From an uncultured Pelagibacteraceae bacterium (GTDB taxonomy: Bacteria > Pseudomonadota > Alphaproteobacteria > Pelagibacterales > Pelagibacteraceae), in assembly GCA_902524995.1 (NCBI GenBank), contig CABZFJ010000006.1, positions 1 through 50,317 on the forward strand: a DNA stretch of 50,317 bases, written 5' to 3'. Numbering within the stretch: position 1 is the first letter of the stretch; every line of letters starts with the position of its first letter. Position numbers and translations under genes: made by a program. Under the pieces are notes generated by a model. It saw only the letters and a list, made by a program, of their open reading frames with translations, was not told where the DNA came from and ran no database searches. Below are positions 25,135 to 32,842 of this stretch, in pieces.

Positions 25135-26489
25135 TAGTTTAGATCCTTAACACCTAATAATTTTAATTTTCTGTGGAGTGCAGACCTCTCCATGCCTACA
25201 AATTTTGCTGTTTTAGATATATTTCCACCAAATTTTTTAATTTGAGAGATCAAATATTCTTTTTCAAAATTTTCTCTAGCTTCTCTCAAAGGTATTGATA
25301 AATTTTCTGCAACAGAAAATGTTTCGTTTGCAGACTTAGATAATGACTCTTTAATAATATCTATTATTTTTTCCTCATCATTACCTGGAGACAGGATTGC
25401 TATTCTTTCTATTAGATTCCGCAATTCTCTTACATTTCCTGGCCAATCATAATTTAGTAGATAATTGTCATCTTTAATTTTAAATTTTTTATAATTATAT
25501 GTATTACAAATATTTTCTATAAAGTAATCTTTAAGTAACGGTATATCCTCAATTCTTTTGTTTAAAGGTTCTATTTCGATATTAAAAACATTTAATCTGT
25601 GAAATAGATCTTCACGAAAATTTCCATTTTTTATTTCATTATTAATATTTTTACTAGATGCGCAAATAATTCTAACATCAACTTTTATATCATGATTGCT
25701 GTTAATCCTTTTAAATTTTTGATCAACTACAACTCTTAGTATTTTTGACTGAGTTTCTAATGGGATTTCTGTTACTTCATCAATTAACAAAACACCACCA
25801 GATGCTTTTTCTAGTGCACCATAAACAATTGAACCATCTTTTCTTTCCTCGCCAAATAGCTCCAATTCATATTTTTTTGAGTCCAATAATGCACCATTGA
25901 TAATGATAAAAGGTCCCTTTGATCTTTTTGAATTTTTATAAATTTTTCTTGAGATTAATTCTTTTCCTGATCCTGTGGGTCCACTTATAAAAACTCTACT
26001 TTCTGATTGAGATAATTTTTGAATTTGGTCTTTTATAGAAGTAATGTTTGAACTTTTGCCAATTATTTCTAATGTATGAAATAATTTATTTGATAGAGTT
26101 TTATTCTCTTTTTTTAGATTGAAATTTTCTACAGCCCTCTTCACAAAATTCAACAGTCTATCTTTATCAAAAGGTTTTTGTATAAATTCAAAAGCTCCTG
26201 ATCTAAGTGAGTTAATTGCCATTTCGATATTTGCATGACCAGAAATAATAATTACTGGTATATCGGTATTTTTTGTTTTGATATGTTCAAGTAATTGAAT
26301 ACCATCATTATCACCTTTATCTAGTTTAACGTCAATAATTGCTACATCTGGTAATTTTTTATCTATTTCAGTTAATCCTTGATTAAAATTTGCTGCTAGT
26401 CTTGTTTTATAACCAGCATCTTGAATTAACTCATCAAGTATATTTCTTATATCAGCGTTATCGTCTATTATCAGTATTTCAGTTGTCAT
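25134..26489 (-). CDS. ntrX: NtrX-type response regulator without a sigma-54 GAFTGA loop
   Basis: 451 residues. The receiver domain has the acidic pair IDDN, phosphoacceptor D53 (VAIIDVKLDK) and K105 (FIQKPFDKD). The central AAA+ domain has Walker A SGPTGSGKE (about 169-177) and Walker B VLLIDEVTE. Where sigma-54 activators have GAFTGA, this protein reads ELFGEERKDGSIVYGALEKA, so the sigma-54 contact is missing. The C-terminus has a Fis-type helix-turn-helix (GNISKTAKFVGMERSALHRKLK). It pairs with NtrY, 3 bases upstream, and probably acts on sigma-70-type promoters controlling envelope, redox or nitrogen responses, as NtrX does in relatives. Confidence 0.92.
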   Translation of the reverse strand: MTTEILIIDDNADIRNILDELIQDAGYKTRLAANFNQGLTEIDKKLPDVAIIDVKLDKGDNDGIQLLEHIKTKNTDIPVIIISGHANIEMAINSLRSGAFEFIQKPFDKDRLLNFVKRAVENFNLKKENKTLSNKLFHTLEIIGKSSNITSIKDQIQKLSQSESRVFISGPTGSGKELISRKIYKNSKRSKGPFIIINGALLDSKKYELELFGEERKDGSIVYGALEKASGGVLLIDEVTEIPLETQSKILRVVVDQKFKRINSNHDIKVDVRIICASSKNINNEIKNGNFREDLFHRLNVFNIEIEPLNKRIEDIPLLKDYFIENICNTYNYKKFKIKDDNYLLNYDWPGNVRELRNLIERIAILSPGNDEEKIIDIIKESLSKSANETFSVAENLSIPLREARENFEKEYLISQIKKFGGNISKTAKFVGMERSALHRKLKLLGVKDLN

Positions 26490-26492
26490 TAA

Positions 26493-28265
26493 TTATTTTG
26501 GAATTATGATTTGAACTTTTGCACCATTATTTGTATTTAAAAATTTAATTGATCCATTATGGTCATTTATTATTTTATCAACTATTGATAATCCAAGGCC
26601 AGTTCCTTTTTCTTTTGTTGTATAATATGGTTTTATAATATCTTTGGTTTTTTTATTTTTAAAACCTTCACCTGTATCAGTTACGTTGACAGTTATATAA
26701 TCTCTTCTTTGATTTATTTCTATATCAATATTTTTCAATGATTTACTTGTTTTTTTGACATTTTCCCTAATACTTTCAATTGAATTTTTAATTAAATTGA
26801 AAAATAATCTATTAAATTGCTCATTATCAAAATTGACTATTACTTTTTTGCTGGTTTTATTTTTTATACTAAAATTTATTGAACTATCAATTTTTTTTAA
26901 CAATTCAATGTTTTCATCCAAAACTTTAATCAGGTCATTACTTTTAAGAAGAGGTTTTGGCATTCTTGCAAAATCTGAAAATTCATTTACTAAATTTTCA
27001 ATTAATTTAATTTGATTTAAAATGGTTTTTAAATTGTTTTGATATTTTATTTTTTTTTCATCTGACAGATCTGGCAAGTATTTTGATTTTAGATTATCAA
27101 TTGTTAATTGAATCGGAGTTAAAGGATTTTTAATTTCATGTGCCATTTTTCGTGCAACAGTTTCCCATGCTTCATGTCTTTCATTTGATAATAATTTATC
27201 TTGCTGATTTTTTAGTTTTTCTATCATTGAGTTAAAATTTTTATTTAATAATTCCATTTCCCTATCTGCTTTAAGCTCTGGAACTTTAGCATCTAAATTT
27301 CCTTTTCCAATTTTTTCTGAGGCGGTAATTAAATTATTAATAGAAATAAAAAATCTAGATGAAAATCTAATTGCTATTGTAATTGATAGAAATAATAAAA
27401 GAGTTACTAAGGATATATATATAATTGCAAATGAAATTCTTATACCAGTGCTTTGATTTTCTACAGTATAATAAAAATTCACAGCTTCTTCAGAATCTAT
27501 TAAATAATTAGAAATATTTTTATCTAAGTTTTTTACAACATATAAAAATGTATCTTCAAAATTTTGTAATCTTATTACTGCAGCTGATCTATTTTCTGGT
27601 GCATTAATAATTTTCAAAGGTCTGTCATCAGATTTAACCATTTGAATAGCCTGATTTTCAATCTTTATATACTTGGAGTCATTTGCAGATATAATTAATT
27701 TCCCATCAGAATTAATTAAATAAAGTTGGTCGATATCTCTAATTAGTTTTTGTGTATTTAAAAATGTTTTGAAGCGATTTAAATCGTTTTTATAAATACT
27801 ATGATATTTATTAAGATCGAATGCAATTAAAATTATTTCTGATTGTATTTTGTTTCTTTTCTCATCAACATAATTTTTTGCAATTTCATAAGAATTGTTA
27901 ACAGCGGTAGTTATTCTTTTATCAAAATATTTTTCTAATGCAAAAGAAAATATAAATAATGAGAATACTGCTATTAGTAGAGATGGAATTAATGTAAATA
28001 ATCCAAATGATATTATATATTTTCTGTTTGCAACAGAACCTCTTACATTTATGTTATTTTTAATAGAATTTTTAATATCAATAAAAATTAATATAAAAAA
28101 TAATAATAAAAAAACGATGTTTAGAATTAATACTAATTGTAGGTTTTTTTCATTTAGTTCTATAAATCCTTTATCGATAAATGTTAAAAAGGTAATAAAT
28201 GACAGTAATACTGTTAAAAGAAATATTACTATTATAAATAAATTTCTTTTTATGAATGTAAGCAT
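26493..28265 (-). CDS. ntrY: NtrY-type sensor histidine kinase
   Basis: 590-residue membrane kinase. There are about three N-terminal helices (NLFIIVIFLLTVLLSFITFL; LVLILNIVFLLLFFILIFI; GLFTLIPSLLIAVFSLFIF), an extracytoplasmic sensor segment of about 170 residues, a fourth helix (IIYISLVTLLLFLSITIAI), HAMP (FISINNLITASEKIGKGNLD), then HisKA with the phosphoacceptor in ARKMAHEIKNPLTPIQLT and the ATPase with NLIKNSIESI, VTDTGEGF and KGTGLGLSIV. Many NtrY proteins are over 700 residues and carry a PAS domain after HAMP. That PAS is absent here. It phosphorylates NtrX, encoded next. Confidence 0.92.
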   Translation of the reverse strand: MLTFIKRNLFIIVIFLLTVLLSFITFLTFIDKGFIELNEKNLQLVLILNIVFLLLFFILIFIDIKNSIKNNINVRGSVANRKYIISFGLFTLIPSLLIAVFSLFIFSFALEKYFDKRITTAVNNSYEIAKNYVDEKRNKIQSEIILIAFDLNKYHSIYKNDLNRFKTFLNTQKLIRDIDQLYLINSDGKLIISANDSKYIKIENQAIQMVKSDDRPLKIINAPENRSAAVIRLQNFEDTFLYVVKNLDKNISNYLIDSEEAVNFYYTVENQSTGIRISFAIIYISLVTLLLFLSITIAIRFSSRFFISINNLITASEKIGKGNLDAKVPELKADREMELLNKNFNSMIEKLKNQQDKLLSNERHEAWETVARKMAHEIKNPLTPIQLTIDNLKSKYLPDLSDEKKIKYQNNLKTILNQIKLIENLVNEFSDFARMPKPLLKSNDLIKVLDENIELLKKIDSSINFSIKNKTSKKVIVNFDNEQFNRLFFNLIKNSIESIRENVKKTSKSLKNIDIEINQRRDYITVNVTDTGEGFKNKKTKDIIKPYYTTKEKGTGLGLSIVDKIINDHNGSIKFLNTNNGAKVQIIIPK

Positions 28266-28302
28266 AAACTATGAATATATATAAAAATTTATAAGTAAAT
28301 AC

Positions 28303-29403
28303 ATGAGTGATTGTTTTATATTATTAAGTGCAGGAAAAAGTAAGAGATTTAAATCTAAATTATATAAGCAATTTATTTCATTTAAAAATAAACCTTTATA
28401 TGAGCATTCGTTGAAAATTGCCCAAGACTCAAAATTATTTAATAGAATTTTATTAGTTACAAATAAAAAGATTAAAGTAACAAGTCATAAAAATATAAAC
28501 GTAATAAAAGGTGGAAAAGAAAGGCATAATTCTACTCAAAGAGCTCTACGTTTCTTAAAGAATAAAAAAATTAAAAATGTATTTATTCATGATGCTGCAA
28601 GACCAAATTTATCGATAAAATTATTGAGAAAATTAAAAAAAAATTTAAAAAATAATAATGCAGTAGTTCCTTATTTAAAGTCAGAAAATTCGGTAAAATA
28701 TAGAAATAATAGAAATATAAATAATTTAAATCGTGACAAAGTTTTATTAACTCAGACACCTCAATGTTTTAATTTCAATGAACTTTTCAATTTATATGAA
28801 AATAATAAAGAAAAGATTACTGATGAAGCGAGTCTTTACTTAAATAATAATAAGAAAATTAAATTTATTCTTGGAGATAAAAATAATTTTAAAATAACAA
28901 CTGTGGATGATTTAAAATACTTAAAATCAGAAAACTATTATGGAATTGGTTTTGATATACATAGATTAATTAAAAATAAAAAACTTTATCTTGGAGGTGT
29001 TAAAATTCCATTTCACTCTGGGCTTAAAGGACATTCTGACGGAGATGTTATACTTCACGCTATAATTGATGGTTTGCTTGGAGCTATGAGAAAGAGCGAT
29101 ATTGGAACTCTTTTCCCAAACAATTCAGGTAGATTTAAAAATATCAGGTCGAAAAATATGCTTATGCCTGTTGTCAAGTTATTAAAGGATAATAATTTTT
29201 ATATAAATAATATAGATATAAACTTAATTTGTGAAAATCCTAAAGTATCAAAAATTAGAAAAAAAGTTATAAAATCAATATCTAGATTATTATCATTAAA
29301 CAAAAGTTTGATAAATTTAAAAGGTAAAACAGTTGAAAAATTAGGTATAATTGGAAAAGAACAAGCAATTGCATGTGAAGTAATTTGCTCATTATCAAGA
29401 TGA
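28303..29403 (+). CDS. ispDF: Bifunctional IspD-IspF enzyme of the MEP isoprenoid pathway
   Basis: 366-residue fusion. Residues 1-208 are the cytidylyltransferase that makes CDP-methylerythritol: LLSAGKSKRFKSKLYKQF, FIHDAARPNL, LLTQTPQCFNF and TDEASLY. Residues 211-366 are the cyclodiphosphate synthase, with metal ligands D218 and H220 (GFDIHRL) and H252, plus KGHSDGDV, SDIGTLFPN and the C-terminal KLGIIGKEQAIAC. Such fusions are typical of alphaproteobacteria. It is divergent from ntrY across 37 bases. The stop overlaps the pgpA start (ATGA). Confidence 0.95.
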   Translation: MSDCFILLSAGKSKRFKSKLYKQFISFKNKPLYEHSLKIAQDSKLFNRILLVTNKKIKVTSHKNINVIKGGKERHNSTQRALRFLKNKKIKNVFIHDAARPNLSIKLLRKLKKNLKNNNAVVPYLKSENSVKYRNNRNINNLNRDKVLLTQTPQCFNFNELFNLYENNKEKITDEASLYLNNNKKIKFILGDKNNFKITTVDDLKYLKSENYYGIGFDIHRLIKNKKLYLGGVKIPFHSGLKGHSDGDVILHAIIDGLLGAMRKSDIGTLFPNNSGRFKNIRSKNMLMPVVKLLKDNNFYINNIDINLICENPKVSKIRKKVIKSISRLLSLNKSLINLKGKTVEKLGIIGKEQAIACEVICSLSR

Positions 29404-29891
29404 AAAAAATCAATATTTTAATTTCAACTTTTTTTGGAAATGGATATATTTCAAAAATTCCTGGAACATTTACATCACTTAGTACATTAATAATTCTTTA
29501 TGTACTTTTTGAGTTAATGAATTTTAAAAATTTAAATTATATATTAATATTGTATTCAATCATATTTTTTTATTCTTTTTACGCAGTAATGGACTCTGAA
29601 ACAGAGTTTGAAAATAAAGATCCTAGACAAATAGTAATTGACGAAGTTTTAGGTCAAGCAATGCCTTTAATATTGATTGTTTACCTTTCTTCTCATAATT
29701 TAATAAATATTCCAGTTGAAATATATTATTTACTGTCTTTTATTTTTTTTAGATTTTTTGATATTGTAAAACCTTTTCCAGTTAATTATTTCGATAAAGA
29801 ACATAAAAACTTTTTTGGAATAATAATGGATGATATTATGGCAGGTTTATATACGATGATATTAATTTACCTTATAAGTCTAAAATTTTAA
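29400..29891 (+). CDS. pgpA: Phosphatidylglycerophosphatase A
   Basis: 163-residue membrane lipid phosphatase that removes phosphate from phosphatidylglycerol phosphate. I use the ATG at 29400 (MKKINILIST), which overlaps the ispDF stop as ATGA; an upstream TTG is unlikely. Family motifs: GNGYISKIPGTFTSL near residues 14-28, the acidic DPRQIVIDEVLGQAMPL, FFRFFDIVKPFPVNYFD and GIIMDDIMAGLY. About three to four hydrophobic helices are present. The gene is typical between ispDF and cinA in this class, and its stop shares one base with the cinA ATG. Confidence 0.93.
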   Translation: MKKINILISTFFGNGYISKIPGTFTSLSTLIILYVLFELMNFKNLNYILILYSIIFFYSFYAVMDSETEFENKDPRQIVIDEVLGQAMPLILIVYLSSHNLINIPVEIYYLLSFIFFRFFDIVKPFPVNYFDKEHKNFFGIIMDDIMAGLYTMILIYLISLKF

Positions 29892-30355
29892 TGAATATGG
29901 AAAAGCTGCATAAGAAATTAATTAAAAAAAAAATAACTTTATCTGCAGCTGAATCATGTACAGGGGGCTTATTATCAAGCAAATTTACTAGGTTAAGTGG
30001 TTCGTCAAAGTACTTCCAAATGGGGTTAGTTACTTATTCAAACAAAGCAAAAATTAAAATTTTAAAAGTTAATAAAAAAATCATAAATAAATATGGATCT
30101 GTTAGCCCTGAATGTTGCAAGGCTATGGTGCAAGGATTATCAAGAATATCAAAAAGTAAAATTAATATATCTATTACTGGAATAGCTGGTCCAAATGGTG
30201 GGACAAAAGATAAGCCTGTTGGTCTTGTATATATAGGTGTAAAAAATAAAAATAAAATTCTAATTACTAAAAATATATTTTATCAAAAAAGTAGAAAAGC
30301 TATTCAAAATGCTACTGTTAAAAGAACTTTAGAAATTATCAAATCTAAGATTTAA
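29891..30355 (+). CDS. cinA: CinA C-terminal-domain protein, nicotinamide-nucleotide amidase (PncC-like)
   Basis: 154 residues comprising only the amidohydrolase domain of CinA/PncC, which turns nicotinamide mononucleotide into nicotinic acid mononucleotide in NAD recycling. Motifs: SAAESCTGGLLSSKFTRLSG (about 18-37), VTYSNKAKIKIL, YGSVSPECCKAM, and SITGIAGPNGGTKDKPVGLVY. The N-terminal molybdopterin-binding-like domain of full CinA is absent, so PncC is the better functional comparison. It is the last gene of ispDF-pgpA-cinA, followed 8 bases later by the 3' end of a degraded minus-strand gene. Confidence 0.9.
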   Translation: MNMEKLHKKLIKKKITLSAAESCTGGLLSSKFTRLSGSSKYFQMGLVTYSNKAKIKILKVNKKIINKYGSVSPECCKAMVQGLSRISKSKINISITGIAGPNGGTKDKPVGLVYIGVKNKNKILITKNIFYQKSRKAIQNATVKRTLEIIKSKI

Positions 30356-30363
30356 ATTTTTTA

Positions 30364-30903
30364 TTAAAATTTCCTATATAATATAACATTGGCCTCTTGG
30401 TCTCCATTTTCATTAAATGTTTGTTTAGCATTAAAATTTAGATCAATGCCATCTATATTTTTAGAAATATCAAATCCTGCAGCTAAATTTTCTGAACCAT
30501 CTAAACTCATGGCATACTCTGTTTCTTGTTTTGATTTAAAGTTAATTAACACATTAAAGATATTTGTTTGTTCACTATCATTGCCTTGAATTCTTTTATA
30601 ACTTGGAATAATTTCTAAATTATCTTTTGTAATATATTCAAAGAAAACAACAGAGGTAATTAAGTGATTTGAGTTTGTACCTTTTGTGTATGTGTAAACT
30701 GTTGAAGTATCTAAGACAAAATTCATATTAACATTCGATGAATTACTAAAATCTAAGCCATATTCAAATTTAACAAATGGTTTTAAATTACTTTGATTAA
30801 ACTTAATAATATCATTAACCTCTAAACCAAGTGAAGCTAAACCAATATCAACAGATGTCTTATCATATGATAAACAAACTGTTGAAAGTGGTATAAAAAA
30901 AAT
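30364..30903 (-). pseudogene. C-terminal remnant of an outer-membrane beta-barrel (autotransporter-like) gene
   Basis: An open minus-strand frame of 179 codons with no plausible start before an internal Met at 30726. Its product has amphipathic strand patterns typical of a beta-barrel: VCLSYDKTSVDIGLASLGLE, NLKPFVKFEYGLDFSNSSNV, KQETEYAMSLDGSENLAAGF, and a C-terminal strand VILYRKF ending in Phe, the outer-membrane insertion signature. The sequence upstream of the ATG (30727-30890) is still protein-like, but it stops at TAA 30904-30906, and no passenger or signal sequence follows. I read this as the tail of a once larger outer-membrane protein. An alternative is a short gene of 120 residues from 30726. 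Confidence 0.65.
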
Positions 30904-30987
30904 TTATTTAAAAATAAAAAAAGGATTTTAATTCAAAGAAAAACTGCCGAAGAAACTTTGGAAACAATAAAAAATTTTATTAATTAG
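30886..30987 (+). other. Possible 3' scrap of a lost plus-strand gene
   Basis: A 33-codon open stretch ending TAG, with no start, reads KNKKRILIQRKTAEETLETI then KNFIN. It looks more like protein tail (charged helix) than random A/T-rich DNA, and it is wedged between the barrel remnant and the alginate-lyase-like gene, overlapping the latter's 3' end. It could be a junction scar from gene replacement. The match is too short to name a family. Confidence 0.2.
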
Positions 30988-32401
30988 CAAAAATCATTGA
31001 TGTAATTACCCCATTTCCCTGAGATCTCCACTTATTTTTTTTTTTGATACTTTGTTTGGACAATTCTGAAGACATTTCTGAATATTTATTATTAGGAAAA
31101 TATTTATTAAAAAATACAACCCAGTCTAAATTACCACCTTTATACATAGTTAAATTCTGAATTTTGGGATCAGATCTATTTGGAAGTCTTCCATCAGATC
31201 CAGAGTTAATTTTTGCATAATATTGCAATAATTTAAATTCATAATTTTCACTTAATTGTTCACATAATCGATAACTAGTACCCTTTTGAAGCTTCTCATT
31301 TGTTTTATTTTCATAAATAAAACCTTTTGAACAAGCATAATTAGCCCACACACCCATTAAAAATTCTGCATTTTTTTTATAGCTTCTTCCTTCAAGTTCA
31401 TATTTAAAAAGGTCATATCCCTGTGCTCTTAAAACTTCTAATAAATGTGTATAATCATTCATCATTTCCATGCTATACCACATCGCTTTTTGACCTCTAG
31501 TTGCAGTGAAAGGGTAAACTCCTTCTGGCGTAGATTGAGCGAGAACTATTAAAGCTCTTTTTGCGCTTTTAGAAAATAACTCATTATTGTTTGTTAATAC
31601 TGCAATTTTAATATTCAAATAATCTCTTATAACTGCATGTTGATTAAAAAATTGACCTACACCATCTTTTTTGAAGTGCCTATTTCCATACTTTTTCATA
31701 TAATTTTTAAACCACTTTACAATAACTTCTTTGTTTTTTTTTTTATCGGGAAAATCTTTTGTCACAATTAAATACGCAGTGATAAAATCAGACATATCAT
31801 AATTCATAGTCAAAACAGCATCTTGAATACAGCAATAATTATCACTATTATTTTTTCTCGTTTTCATAAATGCTTTAGATTTGGCCCATTTTAAAATAAA
31901 TGCTTTAACTTCTTTTGCTAAATTTTCCTTGAATTTATTATCTTGATAACAAAGATAACTCGTCATCCAAAGTCTTATCTGTTGTGATTGCTTTAGTGCT
32001 GCATCGGGTGCTCCCGATAGATCTTTTTTTTTATCATAACCTTTACCAACAAACATTATTGGTTTTGAACGAAAAATACCCATTCCAGGACCTAATTCAC
32101 CGCTCGCGACTATATTTATATTTGATTGGTTGTAAAACGCTCTGCAAGAAGATCTATTATAATAGTCATCTGGTAATACCTTGCCAGGATTATTAATCTT
32201 GAAATTAATGGTATTCAATTTTATTGATTTATCTATCCAAAGATCTTTACGACCAATTTTGTCATTGTACGAACGATTTTTTAAATTTTTATAGTATTTT
32301 GTTGGATCTATAGATCCATAATAATTAAATTCAGCAAATGAATAAGTTGTAAATAAACTAAATATATTAAAAAAAAAAATAGGTATAAAAAAATATCTCA
32401 T
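30980..32401 (-). CDS. Exported alginate-lyase-like protein (PL5-type alpha/alpha toroid)
   Basis: 473 residues with a signal peptide (FFIPIFFFNIFSLFTTYSFA, cut near residue 23). The central part resembles periplasmic alginate lyase AlgL: an N-x-H motif with H255 (GQFFNQHAVIRDYL), then R302 and Y309 in ATRGQKAMWYS with the same R-to-Y spacing as the AlgL catalytic Arg and Tyr, and LLEVLRAQGYDLF. The AlgL N-terminal catalytic Lys could not be placed with confidence. Cys at 86, 151, 190 and 191 suggest disulfides. It should be periplasmic or secreted and cleave an acidic polysaccharide. Its ATG overlaps the ratA stop as ATGA, so it is coupled to the lipA-ratA transcript. Confidence 0.72.
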   Translation of the reverse strand: MRYFFIPIFFFNIFSLFTTYSFAEFNYYGSIDPTKYYKNLKNRSYNDKIGRKDLWIDKSIKLNTINFKINNPGKVLPDDYYNRSSCRAFYNQSNINIVASGELGPGMGIFRSKPIMFVGKGYDKKKDLSGAPDAALKQSQQIRLWMTSYLCYQDNKFKENLAKEVKAFILKWAKSKAFMKTRKNNSDNYCCIQDAVLTMNYDMSDFITAYLIVTKDFPDKKKNKEVIVKWFKNYMKKYGNRHFKKDGVGQFFNQHAVIRDYLNIKIAVLTNNNELFSKSAKRALIVLAQSTPEGVYPFTATRGQKAMWYSMEMMNDYTHLLEVLRAQGYDLFKYELEGRSYKKNAEFLMGVWANYACSKGFIYENKTNEKLQKGTSYRLCEQLSENYEFKLLQYYAKINSGSDGRLPNRSDPKIQNLTMYKGGNLDWVVFFNKYFPNNKYSEMSSELSKQSIKKKNKWRSQGNGVITSMIFAN

Positions 32402-32838
32402 TTTAAACCCTCTGCCCTTTTTTGAAAAGCATCAGCTATTTTATTAAGTCCAAATTGGAATGATTTTGCCATAATAATATTTAGAAACTTATTTTTAATT
32501 TCAAAATCAACATCAAAATGAACCTCGGTGAAATTCTCTTTTTCAATAAATTTCCAATTATTTTCAAGATGATTAAGTGGTCCATCAATATTCGTGACAT
32601 GGATATGATCATTTATTTTATCTAATCTAACATCACTTTTATAAGTGTCTGTAAAAGGTTTTCTACCTATAGTTAAATCTGCAATTATATTAATAGAATC
32701 TTTTTCCTCTTTTTTTTCGTATACTTTTGAGTCAATACAATATGGAATAAATTCTGGATATTTTTCAATATCTAAAACAAAATCTATAAGTGTTTTTTTA
32801 TCGCGTTCTATAAGTCGCGTTACAGATGCTTTCGGCAT
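32398..32838 (-). CDS. ratA: RatA/Coq10-like START-domain protein
   Basis: 146 residues of the polyketide cyclase/START superfamily. Diagnostic parts are VTRLIERDKKTLIDFVLDIE, KYPEFIPYCIDSKVYE, the central strands DLTIGRKPFTDTYKSDV and DGPLNHLENNWKF, and the C-terminal helix AKSFQFGLNKIADAFQKRAE. Coq10 homologues bind ubiquinone and aid respiration; the RatA toxin name comes from E. coli and may not describe the role here. It begins 4 bases after the lipA stop, the usual order in alphaproteobacteria (lipA-ratA-cinA). Here the order is broken by the alginate-lyase insert. Confidence 0.88.
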   Translation of the reverse strand: MPKASVTRLIERDKKTLIDFVLDIEKYPEFIPYCIDSKVYEKKEEKDSINIIADLTIGRKPFTDTYKSDVRLDKINDHIHVTNIDGPLNHLENNWKFIEKENFTEVHFDVDFEIKNKFLNIIMAKSFQFGLNKIADAFQKRAEGLK

Positions 32839-32842
32839 GAAA

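Noticed and set aside
32398..32838. RatA as part of a toxin-antitoxin system
   Set aside because: No RatB-like partner is adjacent, and the lipA-ratA context and START fold fit a Coq10-like ubiquinone role better.
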